A stretch of 6,815 nucleotides of DNA from Dehalococcoidales bacterium. GTDB taxonomy: Bacteria; Chloroflexota; Dehalococcoidia; Dehalococcoidales; RBG-16-60-22. The position numbers and the translations under genes are program-made. The notes beneath the pieces are model-generated. The model ran no database searches, was not told the DNA's origin, and worked only from the letters and a program-made list of their open reading frames with translations. Location: NCBI GenBank assembly GCA_030628245.1, contig DAOVRI010000089.1:1-6815 (forward strand), in the 5' to 3' direction. Of this stretch, positions 1-4,931 are shown in pieces. Numbering within the stretch: position 1 is the stretch's first letter; the number at the start of each line of letters is the position of its first letter.

Positions 1-705
1 TACATCTTCACCAAGCGCAACGGCATCCACATCATCGACCTGGAACAAACCGCCGTCATGCTCGACAAAGCCTGCGACTTCATCAAGGACGTCGTCGCCA
101 GCGGCGAGTCAATCCTCTTCGTCGGCACCAAGAAACAGGCTCAGGAATCCGTACAGGAAGAAGCGGAACGCTGCGGCATGTACTACGTCAACCAGCGCTG
201 GCTGGGAGGCATGCTCACCAACTTCGCCACGATTCAGGCCCGCATCGACCAGCTCGTGCGACTCGAAGACCAGATGGCCAGGGGCGAGCTTGGCCGGCTC
301 ACCAAGAAAGAAGTCCTCAAAATCGGCGAGAAAATCGATAAATTAAACAGGCAGATGGGCGGCTTTAAAGAAATGACGGCTCTGCCCGGTGCCATATTTA
401 TCATCGACCCCACCAAAGAAAGGATTGCCATCGCCGAAGCACGGCGCATGGGCGTGCCGTTGGTCGCCATCGTGGATACCAACTGCAATCCCGATGAAAT
501 AGACCATCCCATACCCGCCAACGACGACGCCATCCGCGCCATCAAGCTTATCTGCACCAAGATTGCGGATGCCGTTCTCGAAGGCAAAATAGGCGAGGTC
601 ACCGCCGTCACGCCCGAGGTGGTCGAGGAAAAGGAAGAAGCAGCAGAAGAGGCACCGGCTGTAGAAGCCGCCGAACCGTTAATTTTCACACCGGATGAAG
701 AATAA
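1..705 (+). CDS. rpsB: 30S ribosomal protein S2 (5'-truncated by window edge)
   Basis: This is ribosomal protein S2, a small-subunit protein needed late in 30S assembly and for S1 binding. The reading frame is open from base 1, and the first visible residues (YIFTKRNGIHIIDLEQT) match the S2 N-terminal region, so about 30-35 residues and the start codon lie outside the window. 234 residues are visible. Family signatures include FVGTKKQAQ, the NQRWLGGMLTNF block, a central basic helix, the PGAIFIIDP strand and the VPLVAIVDTNCNPDEIDHPIPANDDA block. The C-terminus carries a Glu/Ala-rich acidic extension of about 30 residues, as in several non-proteobacterial S2 proteins. It heads the gene run with tsf. 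Its TAA stop is embedded in the Shine-Dalgarno sequence of tsf, which suggests coupled translation. The identification is secure. Confidence 0.97.
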   Translation, partial: YIFTKRNGIHIIDLEQTAVMLDKACDFIKDVVASGESILFVGTKKQAQESVQEEAERCGMYYVNQRWLGGMLTNFATIQARIDQLVRLEDQMARGELGRLTKKEVLKIGEKIDKLNRQMGGFKEMTALPGAIFIIDPTKERIAIAEARRMGVPLVAIVDTNCNPDEIDHPIPANDDAIRAIKLICTKIADAVLEGKIGEVTAVTPEVVEEKEEAAEEAPAVEAAEPLIFTPDEE

Positions 706-710
706 GGAGG
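703..710 (+). promoter_or_regulatory. Perfect Shine-Dalgarno for tsf, containing the rpsB stop
   Basis: TAAGGAGG is fully complementary to the 16S anti-Shine-Dalgarno core. Its first three bases are the rpsB stop codon. It sits 5 bases before the TTG at 716, which decides the tsf start in favour of that TTG over the ATG at 695, because the ATG lies upstream of the ribosome binding site. Confidence 0.85.
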
Positions 711-715
711 AACAC

Positions 716-1219
716 TTGGAAATCACCACGGAAATGATAAAGGAGCTTAGAAAAGAGTCCGGCGCCGGTATCATGGACTGCCGGAGTGCCCTGGTCGGCA
801 CTGAAGGAGACATGGAAAAAGCTCTGGCAACTCTCAAAGAAAATGGGCTCCTTAAAGCTCAGAAAAAAGCGGAACGCGCTACCGGCCAGGGGCTGGTCGA
901 AGCCTACATACATACCGCCGGGCGTATCGGAGCCATGGTCGAGCTTAACTGCGAGACCGACTTCGTCGCCCGCACTGATGAGTTCAAAGAACTGGCTCAC
1001 TGCCTGGCCATGCAGGTGGCGGCACTGGCACCCAGATATATATCCGAGGAAGACGTGCCGGAAGATGAAGAAGTCGTCCCGGAAGAAGCCTGCCTGCTGC
1101 TGCAACCGTATATTAAAGACCCCACCAGGGTCGTCAAAGATATCATCGTGGAAACAATCGCTAAAGTAGGAGAAAACATCAGGGTACGCCGATTCAGCAG
1201 ATACGAATTGGGCAGCTAG
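716..1219 (+). CDS. tsf: Elongation factor Ts, short form, TTG start
   Basis: This is the guanine nucleotide exchange factor that recycles EF-Tu from GDP to GTP. The N-terminal UBA-like domain is seen at residues 1-50 (EITTEMIKELRKESGAGIM, then DCRSAL). The core follows, with the TDFV motif at residues 81-84 that inserts into EF-Tu next to its Mg2+ site, and the family-typical VGENIRVRRF near the C-terminus (151-160). At 167 residues it is far shorter than the E. coli protein (283) because the second core subdomain and coiled coil are missing. Short forms are known from Thermus and Dehalococcoides-type bacteria. TTG at 716 is chosen because a perfect ribosome binding site precedes it and the resulting N-terminus (M-E-I-T) matches the family. 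An in-frame ATG at 695 would add seven residues and put the binding site inside the gene. Confidence 0.95.
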   Translation: MEITTEMIKELRKESGAGIMDCRSALVGTEGDMEKALATLKENGLLKAQKKAERATGQGLVEAYIHTAGRIGAMVELNCETDFVARTDEFKELAHCLAMQVAALAPRYISEEDVPEDEEVVPEEACLLLQPYIKDPTRVVKDIIVETIAKVGENIRVRRFSRYELGS

Positions 1220-1229
1220 AGGTAGAAAA

Positions 1230-1955
1230 ATGCCTGAAGCAAAGTACAAGCGGGTACTACTCAAGCTCAGCGGTGAGGCCTTGCGCGGCGGGCACAGCTA
1301 TGGAATCGATAATCCCACTTTGACCAGGATAGCCCGCCAGATAAAACAGATGACCGAGACAGGGGTCAGCGTCGGTATCGTCGTCGGCGGGGGCAATATC
1401 TGGCGGGGCTCCCAGGCTGAAGCCGACGGCATGGAACGCGTTACCGCCGACTATGCCGGCATGCTGGCCACGGTAATCAACGCCCTGGCCCTCCAGGACG
1501 TGCTGGAAAGGGAAGGCGTCGATACCAGGACACAATCGGCCCTGGATATCAGGCAGGTAGCCGAGCCTTATATCAGACGGCGTGCTATCCGGCACCTGGA
1601 AAAGGGCAGGGTGGTTATCTTTGCCGGGGGCACCGGCAATCCGTATATGACGGCGGATACGGCCGCCGCCCTGCGTGCCATAGAAATCGGTGCTGAAGTC
1701 CTGCTGATGTCCAAGAACAACGTGGATGGCATCTACTCTGCCGACCCGCTTAAAGACCCCAAGGCCAAGAAGTTCGACAGGATTACTCACCTGGAAGCGT
1801 TAAACAAGCGACTTGAAATTATGGATACCACCGCTCTATCGTTATGCCTCGATAATAAACTCCCCATAATCGTCTTTGACCTTGAAGCCCCCGACGGTAT
1901 GCGCAAGGTTGTCCTCGGCGAGCCGATAGGTACGCTGGTAACAAGTGAGAGTTGA
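1230..1955 (+). CDS. pyrH: Uridylate kinase (UMP kinase)
   Basis: This cytoplasmic enzyme of the amino-acid-kinase fold phosphorylates UMP to UDP with ATP, in de novo pyrimidine synthesis. The 241-residue length is typical of bacterial UMPK. Visible motifs are KLSGEAL (12-18), the glycine-rich VVGGGNIWRG loop (51-60), TADYAGMLATVINALALQD (72-90), GGTGNPYMTADTAAALRA (133-150) and SKNNVDGIYSADP (161-173). The last two build the phosphate- and nucleotide-binding sites. GAGGT at 1219-1223 gives a moderate ribosome binding site 6 bases before the ATG. It lies 10 bases after tsf and ends one base before the frr ATG, the usual position between tsf and frr. In most bacteria UMPK is allosterically inhibited by UTP and activated by GTP; nothing in the sequence tests this. 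Confidence 0.97.
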   Translation: MPEAKYKRVLLKLSGEALRGGHSYGIDNPTLTRIARQIKQMTETGVSVGIVVGGGNIWRGSQAEADGMERVTADYAGMLATVINALALQDVLEREGVDTRTQSALDIRQVAEPYIRRRAIRHLEKGRVVIFAGGTGNPYMTADTAAALRAIEIGAEVLLMSKNNVDGIYSADPLKDPKAKKFDRITHLEALNKRLEIMDTTALSLCLDNKLPIIVFDLEAPDGMRKVVLGEPIGTLVTSES

Positions 1956-1956
1956 T

Positions 1957-2514
1957 ATGGTAACCGAGACTTTAAAGAGCATCGAAGATAAGATGAAGTC
2001 CTCGATAAAGGTGTACCGTGCCGACCTGGCCACGATTCGTACCGGGCACGCCACGCCTGCTCTCGTCGAGCATATAAAAGTAGAATACGCCGGTGTTCCC
2101 ACGCCGTTAAATCAGCTCGCCGGTATTTCAGCCCCCGAAGCCGGGCTACTGGTTATCCATCCCTGGGACAAAAACAGCATCCACAACATCGAGAAGGCGA
2201 TACTGAAATCGGAGCTCGGCCTGAATCCCTCCAGTGACGGCAATATCATCAGGATAGCTATCCCGCCCCTCAGCGAAGAGCGCCGACAGGAATTGATTAA
2301 GGTAGTACACCGGAGAATTGAGGAGAGGCGGGTAGCGATACGCAGCCTGCGACATGATGCCATGAATGAGTTTAAAAAGATGGAAAAGGACAAGGAGATA
2401 TCGCAGGACGAACAAAAACGCGCTCAGTACCAGTTGCAAAAGCTAACCGATGTTTTTATGGCTGAAATCGAAAAGTTCGGTAAGGATAAGGAACAGGAAC
2501 TCCTGGAAGTCTAA
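1957..2514 (+). CDS. frr: Ribosome recycling factor
   Basis: This tRNA-shaped factor works with EF-G to split post-termination ribosomes. Starting at ATG 1957 it is 185 residues, exactly the usual RRF length. An in-frame GTG at 1945 would add four residues and overlap pyrH by 11 bases. Signatures are RTGHATPALVE (28-38) in the first long helix, the AGVPTPLNQLAGISAPEAGLLVIHPWD domain II region (45-71), LGLNPSSDGNIIRIAIPPLSEERR (86-109), and the C-terminal helices with RRVAIRSLRHDA and the KDKEISQDE segment. The Shine-Dalgarno is weak (GAGAG, 1947-1951). With a one-base gap after the pyrH stop, translation is probably coupled to pyrH. The assignment is secure; only the exact start is slightly uncertain. 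Confidence 0.96.
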   Translation: MVTETLKSIEDKMKSSIKVYRADLATIRTGHATPALVEHIKVEYAGVPTPLNQLAGISAPEAGLLVIHPWDKNSIHNIEKAILKSELGLNPSSDGNIIRIAIPPLSEERRQELIKVVHRRIEERRVAIRSLRHDAMNEFKKMEKDKEISQDEQKRAQYQLQKLTDVFMAEIEKFGKDKEQELLEV

Positions 2515-2530
2515 TACGGACAATCTGTGC

Positions 2531-2559
2531 CTACTCTGGATGAGTCTAGGCCAGGGTAG
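2531..2559 (+). other. Hairpin in the frr-uppS gap
   Basis: CTACTCTGG (2531-2539) pairs with CCAGGGTAG (2551-2559) as a 9-bp stem with one G-U pair and an 11-base loop. It lies between the frr stop and the uppS ATG at 2577, and ends 17 bases before that ATG. No T-run follows, so it does not look like an intrinsic terminator. A 4-bp mini-stem (GTTG/CAAC, 2562-2572) follows directly before the start. A role as processing site, mRNA stabiliser or translation control element is inference. Confidence 0.45.
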
Positions 2560-2576
2560 CGGTTGCCTCAACGAAT

Positions 2577-3308
2577 ATGGAAAGTATCACCGGTCTTCCC
2601 CGACATGTAGCCTTTATAATGGATGGTAACGGCAGATGGGCCGAGAAGCGTGGACTGCCGCGTTTGGAAGGACATTGGGCCGGGGGGAAAAACATATGCC
2701 CTATTATCATATACCTCAATAATCATGCTGTCGAGTACGCCACTCTTTATGCCTTTTCCACCGAGAACTGGAGTCGCCCTGAAGATGAGGTTAGCGGCTT
2801 GTTCCATCTTCTGGAGCACATCATAGGTAAAGAGACACGTAAACTCCACAAAAACGGCGTGAGAATCCGCCACATCGGTCATCTTGATGGCCTTTCCCCG
2901 GCGCTGCAAAAGTCGATAAAAAGAGCGGTCAACCTTACCGCCGGGAATACCGGCATGACTCTCGGCGTGGCGTTAAATTACGGGGGGCGCGAGGAAATAC
3001 TGAACGCGGTACGTAACATTATCGATGAGGAAATACCCCCTGAAGATATCGACGAAAAATCGTTTGGGGAATATCTCCATACCGTTGATTTCCCTGATGT
3101 CGACCTGGTAATTCGCACGGGTGGGGAGATTCGCACCAGCAATTTTCTGATATGGCAGGCAGCCTATAGCGAATATTACTTTACCCCGGTTCTCTGGCCA
3201 GACTTTAACGAAGAGGAACTGAAGAAAGCTTTGCTGGCCTATAGCCAGAGGCAGAGGCGCTTTGGCGGGCTGCAATCGAAAGCCAAATGCTCAGGAAAAG
3301 AGTCGTAA
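2577..3308 (+). CDS. uppS: Isoprenyl transferase (undecaprenyl diphosphate synthase)
   Basis: This cis-prenyltransferase condenses isopentenyl diphosphate units onto farnesyl diphosphate to make the C55 lipid carrier precursor for peptidoglycan and other wall polymers. It is membrane-associated on the cytoplasmic side. The 243 residues include HVAFIMDGNGRWAEKRGLPR (10-29) with the Mg2+/diphosphate-binding Asp16 and Arg20, LYAFSTENWSRP (57-68), LNYGGREEI, DLVIRTGGEIRTSNF (176-190) with the IPP-binding Arg180, Arg186 and Ser188, WPDF and the C-terminal RRFGG. In the conserved G-H-K/R-A-G block the basic residue is Trp (GHWAG, 32-36), which is unusual. No clear Shine-Dalgarno precedes the ATG, and an in-frame stop at 2547 with no start codon between leaves no alternative upstream. 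The gene overlaps cdsA by 22 bases, as expected for co-translated lipid genes. A different chain length product cannot be excluded. Confidence 0.94.
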   Translation: MESITGLPRHVAFIMDGNGRWAEKRGLPRLEGHWAGGKNICPIIIYLNNHAVEYATLYAFSTENWSRPEDEVSGLFHLLEHIIGKETRKLHKNGVRIRHIGHLDGLSPALQKSIKRAVNLTAGNTGMTLGVALNYGGREEILNAVRNIIDEEIPPEDIDEKSFGEYLHTVDFPDVDLVIRTGGEIRTSNFLIWQAAYSEYYFTPVLWPDFNEEELKKALLAYSQRQRRFGGLQSKAKCSGKES

Positions 3309-4090
3309 CAGCACTTTGTGGCATTCCTCTTCTCATCGTCGCCATCTGGTTTGATGGGCCGTGGCCGTGGTTCACGATACTGGCGGCCGTCTGGGGATTA
3401 CTGGCTGTCCTCGAATTCTACAAAATGGTGGGCGTGGTTAAATTCATACCGCTTACCTGTTTTGGCATGGTCTGGACGTTACTGTTTATCCTGCACCCAC
3501 ATTACGATTACGAACTCACTGTCCCGCTGTTGTTGACGTCAGGCATAGCGCTTTCTCTGATATTACTGCTGTTTTCACTGCAGAAAGAAGGCGCTGTTAC
3601 CAACTGGGCATGGATAATGGTCGGTATTCTTTACGTGGGCTGGCTGTTGAGCTATCTGGTGACACTAAGGCTGGATGCCGGGCGGGACTGGTTATATCTG
3701 GCTCTGTTCGCCACCTTCGGTTCCGATACCGCCGCCTACTTTCTGGGTAAAGCGTTCGGTAAGCACAAACTGGCGCCGCTCATCAGTCCCGGTAAGACCT
3801 GGGAAGGGGCGGTAGCCGGACTATTCGGGGCGGTGATTATCAGCCTGCTTTTCACGCTGGATACGCCGCTACAACTCCCCCTGAGCTACTGGCAGGCGAT
3901 ACTCCTGGGCGTGCTCATCAGCATCTTCGGGCAAATCGGCGACCTCGTGGAGTCGCTGCTGAAACGTAATTCCGGCGTCAAGGAATCGGGCAACCTCATG
4001 CCAGGTCACGGCGGCTTGCTGGACCGCATGGACAGCGTTGTCTTTGCGGGCATCGTGGTGTATCTGTATTATATTTTCATGGTTGTGTAG
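3287..4090 (+). CDS. cdsA: Phosphatidate cytidylyltransferase (CDP-diglyceride synthase)
   Basis: This integral membrane enzyme converts phosphatidate and CTP to CDP-diacylglycerol, the branch point for bacterial phospholipids. The 267-residue protein is mostly hydrophobic, with about seven or eight likely membrane segments, including roughly 8-22, 28-46, 56-70, 78-97, 108-126, 136-153 and 175-190. The conserved SDTAAYFLGKAFGKHKLAP then ISPGKTWEGAVAG region (146-178) and the CDS family signature at 223-249 (SLLKR, KESG, then PGHGGLLDRMD) are clear. In the signature the near-invariant Asp of the K-D-x-G part is Glu (residue 233) and the hydrophobic L/I/F position is Met; the rest fits. The start lies inside the uppS 3' end. 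It is the last gene of the run; dxr and rseP, common next neighbours, are absent here. Confidence 0.95.
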   Translation: MLRKRVVTALCGIPLLIVAIWFDGPWPWFTILAAVWGLLAVLEFYKMVGVVKFIPLTCFGMVWTLLFILHPHYDYELTVPLLLTSGIALSLILLLFSLQKEGAVTNWAWIMVGILYVGWLLSYLVTLRLDAGRDWLYLALFATFGSDTAAYFLGKAFGKHKLAPLISPGKTWEGAVAGLFGAVIISLLFTLDTPLQLPLSYWQAILLGVLISIFGQIGDLVESLLKRNSGVKESGNLMPGHGGLLDRMDSVVFAGIVVYLYYIFMVV

Positions 4091-4122
4091 GTAATCTAAT
4101 AATTTCTACCTCACCCCCTGTG

Positions 4123-4161
4123 TCCCCCTCTCCTGGCAAGGCTTTCAGCAGGAGAGGGGGA
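4123..4161. repeat. Long perfect hairpin after cdsA
   Basis: The arms CCCCCTCTCCTG (4124-4135) and CAGGAGAGGGGG (4149-4160) are perfect complements. A flanking T-A pair brings the stem to 13 bp, around a 13-base loop. It begins 33 bases after the cdsA stop. The following bases are A/G-rich, so there is no U-tract for an intrinsic terminator on the plus strand. It resembles dispersed C-rich intergenic palindromes, and could also end or stabilise the operon transcript. Confidence 0.75.
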
Positions 4162-4171
4162 AGAAAGAGAA

Positions 4172-4189
4172 GAGGGGCTGGTGCCCCTC
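4172..4189. repeat. Short GC-rich hairpin
   Basis: GAGGGGC (4172-4178) and GCCCCTC (4183-4189) form a perfect 7-bp stem with a TGGT tetraloop, 11 bases after the large hairpin. The T-run that follows begins about ten bases away inside the next hairpin, so it is not a classic terminator. Confidence 0.65.
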
Positions 4190-4193
4190 AAAC

Positions 4194-4210
4194 TCCCCAT
4201 TTTTTGGGGA
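4194..4210. repeat. Short hairpin with T-only loop
   Basis: TCCCCA (4194-4199) and TGGGGA (4205-4210) form a 6-bp stem around five T. It is the third stem-loop in a row within 90 bases, which is unusual and suggests a compound repeat element. Confidence 0.6.
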
Positions 4211-4379
4211 TGTGGGGTATATACTATAGGATAAGCCTCTAATGATGCGAGGGCGGTGGGTGGGAAAAGATAAAATAGGCTTTGCCCCTCTAAAATTCCT
4301 TGTAAATATGGGGGGTTGATGCCCCGACTAAACGCCCCGTCAGCTTAATATCAACCGTTATTTTATCTAGATGCAACAA

Positions 4380-4388
4380 TGGTATAAT
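4380..4388 (+). promoter_or_regulatory. Extended -10 promoter for the AT-rich gene
   Basis: TGGTATAAT matches the extended -10 form TGnTATAAT exactly. No good -35 is seen 16-18 bases upstream, which an extended -10 does not require. Transcription would start near 4395, about 30 bases before the ATG at 4424. This gives the gene its own promoter, independent of the cdsA operon. Confidence 0.6.
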
Positions 4389-4423
4389 TGAAGTGAAGCT
4401 AAGGCAATAAGGTTGAGTTTGAG

Positions 4424-4882
4424 ATGCTTATTGACCTATTAAAAGAGAAAGACACTAGTTTTATTGGAATCATTGGCGAAGATATTGCTTGGAAATACCT
4501 TCGTGACCAACGTATAGTTCCTATTAACAAATTTCTTTTTGGTGATGAATTTTTAAGGTTTTTGAGAGACAGGTTGAAGGGGAGGTTGAAGGAGAAGCAA
4601 ATCCAATACCTTGAGAGTTTGGCGAGAGAAGGTTCTAGGTGGTCATTCGACTTTATTGCTCTTAAGGGCTACGAAAAATCTGAGCCTTATCTTATTGAGG
4701 TAAAGACAAGCCGTCCTGGCAAATCTAAGCATAGTTTAAAGGGGAATTGGTCTCGGCGGTCTAGGAAGGGATGGACTAAGAAAGATATTGAGGAGGCAAA
4801 GAGTCTGCACTTCAAGCTTCTTTTAGTTAATGTACAATTTCTTGACAATTGGAAATTTGAGGTTACCTCAAGAGAGCTATAG
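4424..4882 (+). CDS. Putative PD-(D/E)XK nuclease-like protein in an AT-rich islet
   Basis: I do not recognise the exact family. The 152-residue protein shows the layout of a PD-(D/E)XK nuclease core. An N-terminal helix has Glu19 (IIGEDIAWKYL). A strand has Asp76 (WSFDFIAL, 73-80). A second strand holds Glu92-x-Lys94 (YLIEVKTS, 89-96). A basic Lys/Arg/Ser-rich linker (97-120) leads to a helix and a hydrophobic strand (FKLLLVNV, 130-137). This order resembles YraN/UPF0102 and archaeal Holliday-junction resolvases, but the charged helical stretch at 41-70 is an insertion relative to YraN. No signal peptide or membrane segment is seen. The ribosome binding site is weak (AAGG, 4409-4412). Base composition is clearly AT-richer than the flanks (one 60-base line, 4441-4500, has 20 G+C), suggesting horizontal acquisition. 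A 12-base tandem duplication (4571-4594) encodes the RLKG/RLKE part. Substrate and partner are unknown; restriction, repair or an orphan role are all possible. Confidence 0.75.
   Translation: MLIDLLKEKDTSFIGIIGEDIAWKYLRDQRIVPINKFLFGDEFLRFLRDRLKGRLKEKQIQYLESLAREGSRWSFDFIALKGYEKSEPYLIEVKTSRPGKSKHSLKGNWSRRSRKGWTKKDIEEAKSLHFKLLLVNVQFLDNWKFEVTSREL
4857..4871. repeat. Near-perfect palindrome at the 3' end of the nuclease-like gene
   Basis: TTGAGGT and ACCTCAA flank a single central T, ending 11 bases before the end of the gene. No T-run follows, so it is not an obvious terminator. It may be coincidental, a protein-binding site or a weak stem-loop. Confidence 0.4.
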
Positions 4883-4931
4883 TTATCGTTTCATAGTTTA
4901 GAGGCTTTGCTCTTTGAGCATACTAGTTCAT

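Larger units (their letters stand above)
4091..4423. other. Gene-free interval with stem-loops and degenerate repeats
   Basis: No convincing gene lies between cdsA and the AT-rich gene. The left part contains three consecutive hairpins (listed separately). A second, degenerate run at about 4277-4325 resembles the 4174-4217 part: both read roughly GGCT-n-GCCCCTC-AAA-n-TCC and then a G-run. From about 4330 onward the sequence becomes AT-rich and leads into an extended -10 promoter. No tRNA, riboswitch or CRISPR structure was recognised. The make-up suggests accumulated dispersed intergenic repeats, not a functional leader, but other copies in the genome would be needed to prove that. Confidence 0.6.

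Noticed and set aside
234..689. 151-codon minus-strand frame opposite rpsB
   Set aside because: Low-complexity Ser/Ala-rich translation, antisense to the conserved S2 gene.
686..1790. Long minus-strand open frames opposite tsf and pyrH (192 and 177 codons)
   Set aside because: They lie antisense to unmistakable tsf and pyrH, and their translations show no recognisable domain. They follow from the GC-rich coding pattern of the plus strand.
4123..4161. Large hairpin as a classic intrinsic terminator of the cdsA operon
   Set aside because: The stem is strong, but the following bases are A/G-rich with no U-tract; the opposite strand also lacks one. It is kept as a structured repeat instead.
4091..4423. 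CRISPR array, tRNA or riboswitch in the long intergenic stretch
   Set aside because: There are no regularly spaced identical repeats, no cloverleaf arms with a CCA-type end, and no recognisable riboswitch core; only short hairpins and degenerate repeats are present.
4842..4883. TTGACA (4842-4847) and TATAGT (4878-4883) as a promoter for rsmG
   Set aside because: The spacer is 30 bases, far too long for a sigma70 promoter, and neither box has a suitable partner at the right distance.
4277..4910. 9-bp direct repeat AGGCTTTGC at 4277-4285 and 4902-4910 as a possible target-site duplication
   Set aside because: A shared 9-mer is expected about once by chance in a stretch this size, and its position does not coincide with the outer ends of the inverted repeat.
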